From Filobasidium wieringae (Eukaryota; Basidiomycota; Tremellomycetes; Filobasidiales; Filobasidiaceae), in assembly GCA_001600055.1 (NCBI GenBank), contig BCIV01000010.1:806001-870000 (forward strand): a stretch of DNA of 64,000 nt, read 5' to 3'. The first letter of the stretch is position 1. Every line of letters starts with the position of its first letter. The notes under the pieces are model-generated. The model had not been told where the DNA came from and searched no databases. It saw only the letters and a program-made list of their open reading frames with translations. Below, one piece after another: positions 39,381 through 52,076 of this stretch. The position numbers were made by a program, and so were the translations under genes.

Positions 39381-42300
39381 TCATTCAGGAAGAACCAACC
39401 CACTCCTCGTAATAGAACTGGCCAAGATCCCTCTCAAAACGTCCCTATTGCTCAGATCAGAGATGGATCCAGCTTCAATCAACTCATCCGCCATCCGCCC
39501 GATGACATCCCTGAATAACATCTTCCTATCGCTCGGTAACGGGGTAGCGCGAGGGGCGTTGATATAGCTAAGCGCCCTCGCGCTCGATTCAGCAGCAGGC
39601 GTTGCCGAAACGTCACGACCTGTGGTTTCGGCTGAACCGACACCGTTGATGAGCAGTCCGACCGCAGATCCGGTAGAGGTCATAGCGAGTGAACCGGGTT
39701 GAGAGCTCGTGAGGGCCGGAGATGCTGATTCCAAAGGCTTAGTTCCAGTAGGTACAGGAGTGCTGAGCTCTTCTTTTGGCCGTTGTTCTGCAGAACCCTC
39801 CTCCAGGAGTGCAATCGTTGTCGGCGCATCTGCATCGATGGGTGAGAATACCCTCCTCCTCTTCTTCGACGGCGAAGACCGAAATGAAATTTCTTCCATG
39901 TCTACATCCGCTGCAGCCAAAGCTGTCGTCCGCACAGGTCGGGAGCGGGTACCTTTTCTCACGATTTCCGGTTCGTCCACGATGAACTCGTCCAAGACAA
40001 CAACAACCGGTTCTGGTTTCACCGATTCTGATTTCTTGTTGCGCGTGACCTTGCTGGTGACAATTTTGACAGTCTCCTTGTAGCGAAGATTGTCCATCAC
40101 AGCGTGATTCATGCCGGTACAAACCGGTGCTTCGTTCGCAGTGGCAAGAAGCGTTGCCTCAAGGCGGTCGACTTCCTTCCGTACAGCAGCACGGTGTTCA
40201 CTCAACCCCGGCCGTGCATCCATTTTAGCATTCAGAGCCTCACACGAAGTCCAAGCATGCCTGATCATCATCGGTCAGTGCCGATCGAACCCTTACTAGC
40301 AGTCGCACTCACCAGACCATGTTTGTAAGTTGCAAGACATCCTGTTTCCACACGCGCGTTGTATTCTCATTTCGGAACTCTTGCTTGAGAATCTCGCAAC
40401 GACTGACATTGTCTGTTTGGAACCTAGATATGAGCAATCCACAGAGGCAATTGTCGAGGCAGGATTGCGATACTGACGTGGACTAACGAAATCACACGCC
40501 ACCTTTATACAATCCGCTAGATTGCAAACTTGATGCGCTGCTCCGGCTGGTATCATAACAGCTTGCCCCTACGGTATCTTATCAGTCAAGATGATGAACG
40601 TTCTTATAGGAAACTCTGCTTACGGGATATTGATAGATTCGGTAACCGTAAATACCGGTTTTCTCGAATAATTCTCGCCGAACCTTCGAGTCAAGATAGA
40701 ATTGCTGAGAATGAATGGGATCCTGCATTTTGTGTGTCGCGGAGTACTTGTCGATCAGGAATTGCCTAAGACCGTCCGCATCTTCGGGCCGGAAAATATC
40801 CCAAACCGCACAGCCCAGCGAGCCATCTGCCCTGTTATTCGCATGGGCCATGACGTTGATGGCATCAGCCATGTCCATGTGTAGGCGCGTACTGTTGGTC
40901 ACCGGAAACAGTTCAGTATTCATGCTCAAGTGAGGTTAGGAGCAAATGACTCACGAGCCTTGACCACCTGGGTCTTCCCTGGCTGCCTGTATTAACCAAG
41001 AGATCACGGTGTCAGACAGCGCCGATAGACTGTTTGCTATGGACAAACGTACAAATGCGTTGTACATTTTTGGCCCGATATCCGGAGCAGTGCGGTTCTT
41101 TGGAAACTATGGATGGCAGTATAAGGAAACCGTTGCTAGATTCGGAATCACTTGCGACTCACATGCGCGGCAATATTCAAGACGCCATCACGACGAGTAT
41201 AATCTTGTACAGGCAGAGCTTCTTCAAAGTCGTCGTAAAGATCGGGAAATCTCTCACGGAATTCGGCGTAAGTTGGCCAGTCCTTGAGCTTCAATATAGT
41301 TCGATCGGTACGGTGATGACCAAGCTTGTATTCCTCGAAGAAGTCCGAAACATTCTTGGTACTCGTGCTTCGCAGGCTGCCTTCTATCCCCTGACAATCT
41401 ACGATTACTATGTACTTCCAAACTCAGCGACACGCGGCCAGAGCGGATCCCGACAACTACTCACAACAATCCGCGTCCTGCGGAGCATTATGCGTACGAC
41501 TGATGAACGATTCGGGGGTCCAAAGCCTCGTGAAATAACTGCCGACATTGTCAACCACGATAGGAATACCTTCCTTCCACATAGTATCGAACGTCGGGCG
41601 GTCCATCTCGTCCCGCGCCAAACGGAAGAATTTGTGTGATTGCAACGAGGCTATATCAGATGGCTGATCATCAGATGTGGCGGCAGTCAGGAACGTAGAA
41701 TAGGATGATTCCGATATAGAGGGCCATTTTTTGACCTGCGAATCGCCCGAAGGACCGCGGCCTGAAGATGTCAATTTGTTGATGCTATCTAGATTTGTTA
41801 GGTAGACGTCCCATTGCGCACCCAGATCCGGAAGCGGACCTTTACTTGTAGACAGATAGACGGCCAGTGCCGTCCAATCTGCCTTTAATTCCTCCCTTGT
41901 GAACCGCGAGACCGCAATCAGGCAAGACCCAAGGTGCATATTCTTTTCTTGTTTTGTACCAGAACAGCGCAAGAGACGAGTGGCCGGCACCTTCTCCCAT
42001 TCGAGAGCAGTACGTGTAACGTCCTGCCGACGATGAAACTGATCGAAGTGTCCCTTACAATCTAGACAATATTCCTTGCCGCAATGGCGACAGAACCAAC
42101 TTCCACCAAAGACAGTACTCGCACAATAGTCTAAGCCGGAGACACTCAGCTCTCGACATTGGCAATCCCAAGGCAAACGAACATGTACTTACCGCATACT
42201 AACCGTGACTCAGCGTCGAATGGGCTTGGTTTGTGCTTGGCGCCGTCTGAAAACACATGTTTCATCTCTCGAGCGTAGATCGGAAATAGCCATTGAACCA

Positions 42301-44407
42301 GAGTTCCCTAAAAAGGTCATAGTCAGCTTCGGAAACAGTGTTCCAAACGGCATTATTGACGAACCTGCATCCGCAGAGTATCATCCAGATCAGGGCACCT
42401 ATTGAACTCATGATTCTCGGCATATTGTACAGGGGAACCCGGTACCGAACTGGGTACGTTTTCGAAGAATGGATCGCCTACAAACTTGCCCGTTTTCTTG
42501 TCGACGTGAAATTGTCGCCAACCCAGAAACCGGCAAATTCCGCCTGAATACTTGGCAATACATTGTCCGCATCGAGGAAATCCATTGTATCGGGGCGTCA
42601 GACAAGTACCAAACTGAATTTCGATCGTATCAGCTGCAGGTTGAGACTCGGCTTTAGTACTAGAGTTTGCCGGTTCATCGACGTCGCTTGTGGTGATCTC
42701 TGCAGCTGGTTCTACAGTGGAAATGACTGCGAAACCATGACTTATCAACCCGCCGCCGCTGCGCATTAACGATTCTGCTTGAACTCACCGTCTGGGACCG
42801 CTAAAGTATCCCTGTAATTCTTTCTCTGGAGATTTCTACGACTATGGATCGGCGAAGTGAACCGAGCTGAGACAATATAACATTAAGTTCTGACACGAAT
42901 TAGATTGATCGGAGCCATGCAACTCACGCTCCGTTTGTTCAGCCGTCTGTCTCGTCGGGGTTGACGTTTTGCCCATCTTCGCTTTTTTGGGTCGACTGTC
43001 GGGTTCAGACGTATCATGATCTAGATCAATGTCTATGACTTTGCTTGAAGTCGCTTCTGATTCAGCACGCAAATAGGCTGCGTTGTTGGTCGGTTTCCTT
43101 TTCCTCTTGCTGCTAGCTGGTGCAGAACTGCCGTCCCCGGATCGATCTTCCATGTCAACGTCGATCCTTCTCATGCCAGTAGAGTTTATAGTTTGTTTTT
43201 GCTTGACGCGACCGGGTGTTCCAGGCGCTGAGACAATTATCGCTTCCTCCTGCATTGACTCCTCCTCCATTTCTCTCTCATAATTCTCGGCAGTCAGGCT
43301 TCGAGCAGGGCTATGCCCTGACCGGGGAGGACCGTACTTTTCAACTGTAGCCTTCAACCGTGCTTCCGCTTGTCCGGAAGCGACTCGCTTGGGTCTCGAT
43401 CCTGCATAAGAAAGCCCTTCATCCGGCTCACTGAGATAATCTGAGGAGTCAGACTCGACAGCTCGGGCTCGCGACTGCTTCCTCGAGGGAGCTTTCGATT
43501 TGGGTGACTGTCGTTTACTCGCTGCACGAGATTCTACCTCGATCGAATTTGAATCGGAGTCCTCGTAATTATGAGCGCGGACTGACTTCCTCCTGGAAGG
43601 TCTAGCTGAGTGTTCTTCAAAAGCTCCACCAGGACGTATTGACGACTCTGATTCATTTGGAGGGTCAGCTGCCTTTGTTACAACAGTCTGGACAGCTACT
43701 TCTTCCACAACAATTCGGCTCTCCCGTTCGTCTGCAGCTCCTAGTGGGTCACCAACTGGCCTTGCAGCCTTTTCCTTCGTAGATGCAGCCCAAAGCGTTG
43801 CGAGAGGGGGACTTTTGGTCTGAGGAGAAGGTGTGTCTTTCGGAACTGACGTTGCTGCCAGCAGTATCATGTTTATACCATCTCCAGAGCCTCGAGGAGA
43901 CGTGTGAGAAGCTGGAGAGGGTTTCGTAGTGGTCGTTGTCGCTGTCGCCTGCGATGAAGCTCGAACAGCTTCTTTCTCATGTTTCCGTGCTTCAGCGTAA
44001 GTCAGCAGCATATTCGCGGTTGCATCTATTGACGTGGGAGATTGGCGAGGGAAGCTCTGTGAGGAAACTTGAGCGAGTACTGAGTTCAGTCTGATGCTAT
44101 CTTTGTAAGGAGCTCTTCTTTCAAGTTCAGCAGAGTACCCCACTGTGCCAGGCGAGAGTCTAGAAGAAGATGGATGAGGGGAGCTGTGCGTTTTTCCAGA
44201 GTCGTGTGGCGTGTGCCCGTAGTAAGGGGTATAGTTGCGATCTTCGAGTCGCTGTTTCTCCTGGGCACTGTATCGCTGAGTCATGGATGGGGGAGTTGAG
44301 GTGAATTGCGAACCGTTTGACAGGGACTGGGCTCCCGCCACGCCGTTTGAGGAGCGATTGTAATTGTAGGGAATCTGAGTTCTCCTTCTATCTCCTTGAT
44401 AGCTCAT
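39381..44407 (-). CDS. JmjC-domain protein, KDM3/JMJD1-like histone demethylase
   Basis: Fe(II)/2-oxoglutarate oxygenase expected to demethylate histone H3. The first exon (42928-44407, ATG at 44407) encodes about 490 residues of Ser/Pro/charged disorder with basic clusters. Next is a Cys-rich region (PRYNGFPRCGQCIAKYSGG; GGSWFCRHCGKEYCLDCKG) like the zinc finger before KDM3 JmjC domains. The JmjC core has LHMDMADAINVMAH (iron ligands H and D) and MIPAGAAHQVCNLADCIKVA (second histidine), then CDFVSP, as in KDM3. A cofactor-region Lys or Asn was not assigned. The C-terminal 250 residues are low complexity with a basic patch (SSPSKKRRRVFSP). More than ten introns are present; the finger region was not fully resolved, including a possible 41 nt intron near 42190. 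Confidence 0.85.
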
Positions 44408-44916
44408 ATCGAGAAGGTTAGGGTAGAAGGCACTGCAGATGCGAGGAAGAGGTGGAAGAGCGGGTCGGATTTCGCCCGATTCGTCACCTCGGAACGGGCG
44501 AGGGTTCTCGGAATCGCACGGAATAAGACCTGGATTTATAGAGGGAAGTTCAACTGCTTCCCCAGTATAAGGACGTTGATTGAAGTGGAGTGTATTGTAT
44601 ATAATAATGGCGCAGCGAGCACATGTGATATGGACTTGAGACGCTGAGAAGAGCATGTCCTACAGGAGGTCATCTCCGGATAACAAGGAGAAGCGACGCA
44701 CATATAGAAATCGCATATCCATTCTCGTAGCGCCAATCTGCAGCCTCCGCGTTTCAGGTTCGATCTTCCTTTCTGCTACCAGGGGCGAGCGAGCGGTTTC
44801 AGCTTGATACCTGAGTCGTATCATCTATGTCTGGAAGTATAAGAGAGGGATCAATGCGGACATATAGGTTGACTACATCATATTCCTTCCTCGGTATCGC
44901 CAGACTTCCATCTGAA
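44408..44916. promoter_or_regulatory. Divergent intergenic region, JmjC gene and small acidic gene
   Basis: About 510 bp between the two start codons. A GTATATAATAATGG stretch at about 44597-44610 could serve as TATA for the minus-strand gene. Nothing else was seen. Confidence 0.35.
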
Positions 44917-45404
44917 ATGTCATTGAATTCGACCCTCGACGCTCTTACCAAGATCATGAAGCCGACACCGTCTGACGACGATATGCAAATCGATCAGCAA
45001 CATGGATCCAGTTCAGACGATGGAAATTTGCAACAAAGGCTTTCCGATCTGAAGACCCCTACAGTGGAAGAATTGGCAACAAAGGTAAGATGACCTGCCA
45101 TATCTTGTCCAGCTAAAGCTTACTTCTTGCTAACTTGTTCTTGCATCAGGCCCAACAATTGACAGAGCGGATGACCGAATTCAACATCGAAGAAGAAGAC
45201 TATACTGCCAGGTACCAGATGCGTCAGAAGGCTACCAAGCACTTCAACACGCTCGTACAATCATTGCCTACGACTCCTGATCCTGAAAACCCTGAATGGG
45301 TGGAGAAAGCGAAAAGAGTGTGGTTGGCTTGCGAAGATATGAACAAGTGGTTGGAGGAAAATGAGGGAGACTATGGGTATTCTGATGTAGAGGAAGCTAT
45401 CTAG
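44917..45404 (+). CDS. Small acidic helical protein of unknown function
   Basis: Exons 44917-45084 and 45150-45404 join in phase 0 to 140 residues. It starts MSLNSTLDALTKIMKPTPSD, has an acidic, Gln/Asp/Ser-rich section and then a helix-rich half: VEELATKAQQLTERMTEFN, YQMRQKATKHFNTLVQSLP and AKRVWLACEDMNKWLEENE, ending YSDVEEAI. I do not recognise a family. An in-frame ATG at 44827 would add 30 residues, but the sequence before MSLNST looks like leader. The intron has good GTAAGA and TTGCATCAG ends, and both exons have coding-type composition, so the gene is likely real. Confidence 0.65.
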
Positions 45405-45767
45405 TCACGCGTATCGGTATCAGCACATAAGCGATGTTGTCGCCCATTGTGTCTCACAATGCAACGCAACCTTCCCTATCGTTTCTTGTCGGCCACTTTG
45501 AGTCAATCTCCCCAAACTGCACTTGAAGTTCTCTCTTGAATGACTTCGTCAGATCTCATTGTAAAAAGAGATTCCAATATATATTCGTTCGCAGCGATTC
45601 AGCTTGCGAGGCCATCGTTGTGACGCAAGTCAAAAGGTCAATCTGCTTTTCGCACGTTCATCATCGACTGCATCCAATTTTGTCGTGAACACAACCGATG
45701 TGCGGACCAGCCTGCGATCCCAGCATCACAAGAAAACGGGTCTACAACCTGTAAGATTCCTCCTGTA
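45405..45767. other. Convergent intergenic region, no gene seen
   Basis: 3' flanks of the small acidic gene and of the C2H2 regulator. Confidence 0.4.
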
Positions 45768-48700
45768 TCATTTATCACCGTCGACACTCCCTGTCTGAAC
45801 TTCTCTGAGCAGTCTGCTCAGAACATGTTCGTAAAGCCTTCCCAATCCCCAAGGCATAGCTTCTAACCGACCGATAAAATCCGTCAAGACGTTTTCGCTT
45901 GTCAAGGTGTAGCTGATACCTTGAAAGCGAATTGGTCCCCCATCTTGTATCCAACGATCCGGTGAATCGGTCCCTATGTATCTTATAATCAGATCTTGTT
46001 TTATAGGCAGTCACGCACTGAGCCTCACATTTGATCAGGCTTCTTCCGGGACGATCGGGTGAAGCCGAGGATGCGATGTCGGGCAAGAAATGAAGGATAG
46101 CCCACATGGCAAGTGCACAATCCAGCAACCATATAGGCTCCCATGGCGCACTAACGGAAATCGTATCAGTACCAGCGACTTCTGTGAGCAGGCGAGCAAA
46201 CCTTACTCGAAAGTATATCTCATCAACAAGGCCGATAGTTGTGCGACATGGGCGAATATTCTTCGTGCGTCGATTTGAGAGGTCGATAACCAATTTTGTA
46301 ACCATTGCCGCGATTCGCGCTTGCTAGCAAGCGTTTGGTGTTTCCCTGCGGCCAGGCGAACCTTGTCGAAGAATTCCGCATGCGTAAACCGCAGGTACGC
46401 ATGGTGCCGTAGTGCATCGTTAGCAACAAGGAAAGAGGACCGGTGAGTCAAAGATGTCTGGCTAGATCGGGCGAGTTCTTCCAGTAAAAGGAAAGGTTTG
46501 CTGCGGCATGAATCAGTAAGCCGATGAGCTTCATCATTAGTGCTGAAGACTCACTTTATTCTGCCTGTCGTTGCGTCACCAGTGTCTGGCGAAGTTGGGT
46601 CCACTGCAAATAGACTGTTTATCTTCTGCGCTTCGTCGCTTAGCCTACCAATCATCATAAGCATGATCCCAGATGTGACGAATAGGTTTGACCTTACCTG
46701 TAGAGCGTATATGCCATGATATTGCTTCCAAAATCCGACAGCAAGGATGTATCCATTTCAAGAGATTGCAGTAGATGCTTTAGTACCTTGCTGAACTCGA
46801 CCGGATTTCTTGACGGGGGACTGCTCTGCCTTTTGTCTAGTGCGGCGTCCCAGCTGGTAGCATCTGCAGCTGACCATCGGTCTTCGTGATCCGGTAACTG
46901 AGCAACGACTTCCGAGATAGCAAACTGATAAGGTATGTTGAGGAGCGTGCCGAGTTGAGCGTCGAATAGCTGCGTTGCGTAGTTGAATTAGCGAAGGGCT
47001 CATTCAAAGAACGGTCAAAACTTACATAGATTCCCCAGCCAAGCCGTCGGCGTTCTTCTTGATCGAGCCATCGCTTCCATCTCCGTTGCAAATCTCGCTC
47101 GAGACTTTCGGTCTGAGCGCGGTTATCAGTTTGCTGTACCGATAGCCTGACCGGAGCGTCTCCAGGCTCGATACGACTAGGCGCGCTAACGGTCTGGGCG
47201 TTGAAACGAATAGGCTTGCCTTGGGGCGCACGTAACAGATGAAGTCTACGAGCTGCTGTGACAAGAAATCCTCGACTGATCTCTGCCTCTAGATAAAGCT
47301 CACGAGATCCGTTTGCATAGCCTGCGAGAGCTTGCAACAACCTTGATTGGACATATGGAATCGAGAACATGGATCGCGGATCGCTATCATGCTATATCAA
47401 ACGGATTGCATTCAGTATTAGCCAAAGATGGCTATGCATAATCACGCTTACCAAATACTTTCCCGCTCTCCGACCTAATTCGTGCAGATATACTGACAAG
47501 GGCTTCCAGTCGTCTTGTGCATAAGTTGTGCCAATAGCTGCGACCGTCAATAACAACAGTGCATGATGGGGTCCGATACTCGTTCCAGGTTTATGTGCCG
47601 ATTCGAAAAGAGATTGCCTTAGGATCGGTAAGACCGGATGGAAGTGCCGGAAATACAATGACGTGCATGTCGACAGGATGGACGCGTCAGGGAAGTTGGC
47701 CAAATCTATACCATTCTCGAAAGCCGTTTCGTGAGATACTTGAGCGAGATGCATTAACGCCTGGACATGCTGCGATTGAACGTATGTTGCAGGTTGAGGT
47801 CCGAAGTTACTCAAGCGAGGTGCAGCTATCGGCCCCGCCAATTTCAGCCGACGTTGGCTAGGCGCTTTTGGTGGGCGAAAGACGTGGGGCTGTTGACGAT
47901 ACTTAATGGATGAGTACCTCTGCGAGCGACAATCATCAGAATCTCTTCACTTACCCATGCCGTCTCATCGTCCGCACGCTCATCATTACTGCCCCCGTTA
48001 GGCTGCTCCGATTCCCCCACCCGAAGCGGAACCCCGTCGGTCAAGCCTCTCTGAGCAGCCTCACTCATCATCGGGTCATAACGCTGCCCATACGTCCACC
48101 CGTCTTCATCCAATCCAAGTGATTCGTCATCAAGAGGAGCCATATTCCACCCCGGCCCAAAGTTGAGCATATCCCATGCTGAGGTTGGATCCCAGCTATC
48201 GGTTCCTACTCCCCAACCGAATACGTCGTGCATGATTTCTTCTGCTAGGTTTGGATCGAGAGGAGAGTCATTGGGGAAGTTGAGGGCGGATTGAGGTGTT
48301 TGGAGGGTAGCATATCCAGCTTGACCTGTCGCAAGCAATGCACAGCCGGGTTAGACCGATCATCTTGGAAGCAAAGGCAAGACCTACTCGTTCCCCCTGC
48401 ACTTAACCGTTCTGCCGCTGCTTGTAGAATCAGATCGAGCGGATTGGAATAGCCCGAAGGTTCCGAAAGAGGAATTCCAGATGGGTTGTATCGATTTACT
48501 TCATGTTCATAGCTGGTATTCATCGCGGTAGAACCAGATGGGCTGTGTCTGGTAGGTATGTTGCTGTAGAATCCCTGGTTTAAAGTATTCAACCGCCGGA
48601 CTTCTGACCCTTGCGTGGAACCTTGAGGAGAGATGACTTGTGCGCGAGAATCCAGGGAGTCTGGCGTACTGCCATTTGCGAAGGATAGAGATTGAGCTGG

Positions 48701-49150
48701 CGATAGGTGGATTTCCGTATCGCGCAGGCCTGGCGCCCCGGATGGTCTCCCATGTGCTACAGAGCTCGCGGTGGTAGCTTGCTGTGCGTTGTCGGGATGA
48801 CTTAAAGATTGATGCCGATTTCTCACATCGCTTCGGTTGAAACGTTTCGAGCAATAAAAGCATGGGTATGGCGTTGAACCCGTATCTGTCATAGCATTGT
48901 TAGCAAATCGAGTGATGAAAAGGGAAAAGGGTATAAGCTTACGATTTCGCATATGCCTACTCCTATGAGAAGCCGTAGCGAAGGTCTTTTCACATCCCTC
49001 AAACTCGCAGAGGTAATAGTGCTTGAGAGCTCGAGGCGTGGATCGACCCGCCGATTGGGCAATCTCATCGGAGTTGGCAGAAGAATCTTCACGAGCTGAT
49101 CTTTGGTCAACCTGCCGCAGGGAATGATTCCCTGATGAAGGATCTGTCAT
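45768..49150 (-). CDS. Transcription factor with two C2H2 fingers and a fungal-specific TF domain
   Basis: Starts MTDPSSGNHSLRQVDQRSAR at 49150; an in-frame ATG at 49288 is an alternative. Finger one is YLCEFEGCEKTFATASHRSR with HMRNH. An intron (GTAAGC...ATGACAG) splits the linker exactly, so the joined text reads HMRNHTGSTPYPC, then finger two CFYCSKRFNRSDVRNRHQSL. A Ser/Gln-rich linker of about 350 residues follows, with aromatic-acidic patches (DSWDPTSAWDMLNFGPGW). The middle-homology domain has SLYFRHFHPVLPILRQSLF, LLLLTVAAIGTTYA and RRWKRWLDQEERRRLGWGIY, as in fungal_trans proteins that pair with C2H2 fingers. The C-terminus reads GPIRFQGISYTLTSENVLTD, ending at 45768. Target genes are unknown. 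Confidence 0.85.
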
Positions 49151-49471
49151 TGTTGTGAGGTAAGAACCAATTGTCAAGATTGTTTCGGTAGATCTGAGCG
49201 GTCCAACCAAGTTCCAAGCGTTAGCGTTGAACCGAGGAGGATGTGGATCATGTGGGTTTTCAATATCGCATATTACCTGCGTTTCCATCCGGCATGGAGT
49301 CTCCGCCAAGGGTCTCCAGGATCTCCGCTCAGTATCGTGATCAATGATCAATCGACGAATTATATTACATTTTTACATCGCAATACGGTACAAGTCGCAA
49401 GCCAAAAGGTCGTCATATCGGAAAGAGATCGTCGTCAGAATCATAAAAGCATCAAATAAGCAGAAAAACGA
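49151..49471. other. Intergenic region upstream of the C2H2 gene
   Basis: 320 bp between the C2H2 gene start and the MATH-BTB stop, both minus. It may hold the C2H2 promoter; no TATA box is obvious. An in-frame upstream ATG (49288) lies here. Confidence 0.35.
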
Positions 49472-52076
49472 TCATTCGGCTGGAGGATCGACGTCCGAGG
49501 CTGAAGGAATGTAAGAGAGGTTGGACACGATATTCGGCCAGATCTCCGTGAAAGCGTCGAACCGTCCCATCTTGATTTGTTGCCAAAGATGAACCATGGC
49601 GTTCGAGTCCTTGATTTCGTTCCAATGATGAAGGAAGAAAGCGATTTCGACTTGACGGACTTGTTCGTACGTCGCGGTAAAGTTGGTGAATACTTCAAAG
49701 GGACAGTTGCTAACTGTCAGCTGAGAGACGATATGCTGAAACGCCCTCTGTCGAAGGCCAGGAAGATCGAGTTTCTAGAATCCTTGCAAAATTAGCTAGT
49801 CGTATCTATAGTCAGAGTATCGAACTCTACACTCACGTCCGCGAGTCGATAGATTGCCTTTGCGCTGACGGGTAAAGGTACTCCTTCTCTTGCAGGTGAC
49901 CCATCTCTCCAACTCGTCAACCATTTCTTCCTGAGCTTCAGCCCTCTCAGTATATGGTTGTCAATTCCAGCGGAAGACAAGGAAGATCCCCCCGCCGTCT
50001 GCCTCTGTTTGGTCGGTGTTTGCTCGGAGAGGTCGATGAAGGAAGATGAAAGCGGAGCGAAGACGATGAGGTCCGTATAGAGGTAGTATAACAAAGCGTA
50101 CCAAGTCCGGTAAGAGGCGTCTCTGATGACCACCTTCGTCTTGCTCGGTCCGATATTGGATGAGGCGCTCGTATCATTCGTCGGCAAGTTGCGAGAAGCA
50201 GGCCTTCTCTCCATATCCGTATCCTCAGGAGGAGGATCATCCGAACCATCGTCCGAGAGTGCATCTTCTTCCAGATCGGAATCATCGGGTAACATATCGT
50301 CCATAGCGGAAACAGGCTCCATCTATCCTCCCGCGTCAAGTCAGTCGAACAATCTTGCTCAGTGATCACGGACGTACTCACATCAGTACCAGACGTGGTC
50401 TCTTTATACCCACCTTCCAACATGTACTCAAAGTACTCGCTCCTCCTCAATATTTCCTTATTCGCAAATATCCGCCTGTACGGAGGATCCCCACGTTGCT
50501 CTTGTTTCGCGAAAGTCAGTCTAGAGGGCGAAGCTTCACCCAAAGCCGACCCGAGCGTTCCAGCCACAGGTGAGGTAGAGAATAAAGTCCCTTGACCTGG
50601 ATCGGTGGTCATATTTCCAGCAGCAGACGTCCCCTGTAATCGATCGTCGTGAACATCTTCGTCTTCCTCCAGACCACGNCTCCTAGCGGGTAAAATGAAT
50701 TCCACATCCGAATAGAGCGGTTTATTGAAAGTCCTTGCGACCGCATCGACAAGACTTCGTGGTACGAGTCGTCTATCACCACCCATTGCTCCGTTCCCGC
50801 CTCCGATCCCTTTCCACCCTCCTTCCGATCCTCTCCAACCGGATCCTCCTGCCTCGAACCCACTGGGAGAATAAACGAACGCGCCCTGATCCGCTCCGCC
50901 TTCCAAGGGCCAGGTAGCGGGAGGAACGTTCATCCCTAACCATGCGCCCGCAGGGGGACCGGCTACACAGCTAACAGTACAGGTGACGACGAAGTAGTCA
51001 CTGGATCTCACGGTAGGATGGGCGGAGTAGTAAAGGATATCCCGCTTGGCAAAACTTTGCCAGCCCCAGTTCACTGTCTGTGTTGTCGAAGGTACAAAGG
51101 GATGGTAAGTCTCTTTCTTGATTTTTTCTTCGTGACAATCGTCGGGAGACTCACCTTGGAGGAGAAAACATGATTCGCAGCTTCCTTATGAGCCAGTAAT
51201 CCCGGTCCACCACCGGCGCCCTTGTACAGCGGACTGTAAATCGAGCTCTGTCAGCTGTCATTCCATTGCACAATGTTCATGCCCTTCCCATCATCTCCAT
51301 CATTCCCATCTCTTCCACTCCTCGTGCCGAATCACAACTCACCTCTTCACCTCGAACCTGAATGCCCATACCCCTTTCCTCGCCCATCTCCCTTTCAAGC
51401 CGTTCATCTTTTCTTCATCGGTAGGTACGGCGGATAGGTAGAAGGAAGACATCTCTCCTGGACTTTGAGGGGTTGAGGGGTTGGAGATCGGTCCGGCTAT
51501 AGATAGGATGAGAGGGATAGAATAGAGACGAGAGGTTTAGTGGAGGATATTCAAGGATTTAAGAGAACTTGGTTTACAGTTAGGATAGCTGTAAGGATAG
51601 ACGAAGAAGAACAGATCGTCAGGCGTACAGCACTTCAGGGTGGAACGGGAGTTTAGGGGTAAGCTTACAAGATGACCTCCCAAAGATGATCAGGGTCTCC
51701 GAATACAGCGCTCTTGATACACTTTCTATACCAACAAACATGTCCCAACGGAAGACGACAAAGAAAAATGATAATGCCTTAGTATGGGTTTCGACGGACA
51801 ATCAGCGAACTATAGACATTGGACATACGATTTGGATTCTCCTTTAGTAGAATCATAAATCGCTTTCAACCCGTTCAACTTCCACTCGAGCGTTACGCTT
51901 TGAGTCTCTGCGAATGTCAGGGAAGATGGTTCTGTGGTTGGCATCACATAGAGACCTGAAAATGGAGACGACAGAGAAAGGATGAATGAGCGGGTGAGCG
52001 GATTGGGACAAATAGAGAGCTTACAATCGACCCGGTCTTGCCTGTTTGAGGATGTTTGAGAGACTTGGTTAGCCAT
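49472..52076 (-). CDS. MATH-BTB domain protein
   Basis: MATH-BTB proteins usually recruit substrates to CUL3 ubiquitin ligases. From the ATG at 52076 a short exon (MANQVSQTSSNRQDRVD) leads to the MATH domain: TLEWKLNGLKAIYDSTKGES, KCIKSAVFGDPDHLWEVIF, then an 11 nt exon (51578-51588) that supplies FYPNS, then GEMSSFYLSAVPTDEEKMNG and WGWQSFAKRDILYY. The BTB domain starts at FNKPLYSDVEFILPAR and continues at RIFANKEILRRSEYFEYMLE, but is interrupted by Gly/Ser/Asp-rich inserts. It resumes at YRTWYALLYYLYTDLIVFAP and ends near SAKAIYRLADVKLGLPGLRQ. A C-terminal helical part follows. One undetermined base (N) at 50679 lies in the BTB exon, just after ILPAR. The long acidic insert (DDMLPDDSDLEEDALSDDGS) inside BTB is unusual. 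Confidence 0.85.
51578..51588 (-). other. 11 nt microexon of the MATH-BTB gene
   Basis: CTATCCTAACT lies between a TTACAG acceptor and a GTAAAC donor. It completes the motif WEVIFYPNSG, which fungal MATH domains conserve. Without it the frame breaks (11 is not a multiple of three). Confidence 0.75.

Noticed and set aside
39709..40083. 124-codon plus-strand frame within the JmjC gene
   Set aside because: It is the antisense of the low-complexity C-terminal exon of the JmjC protein.
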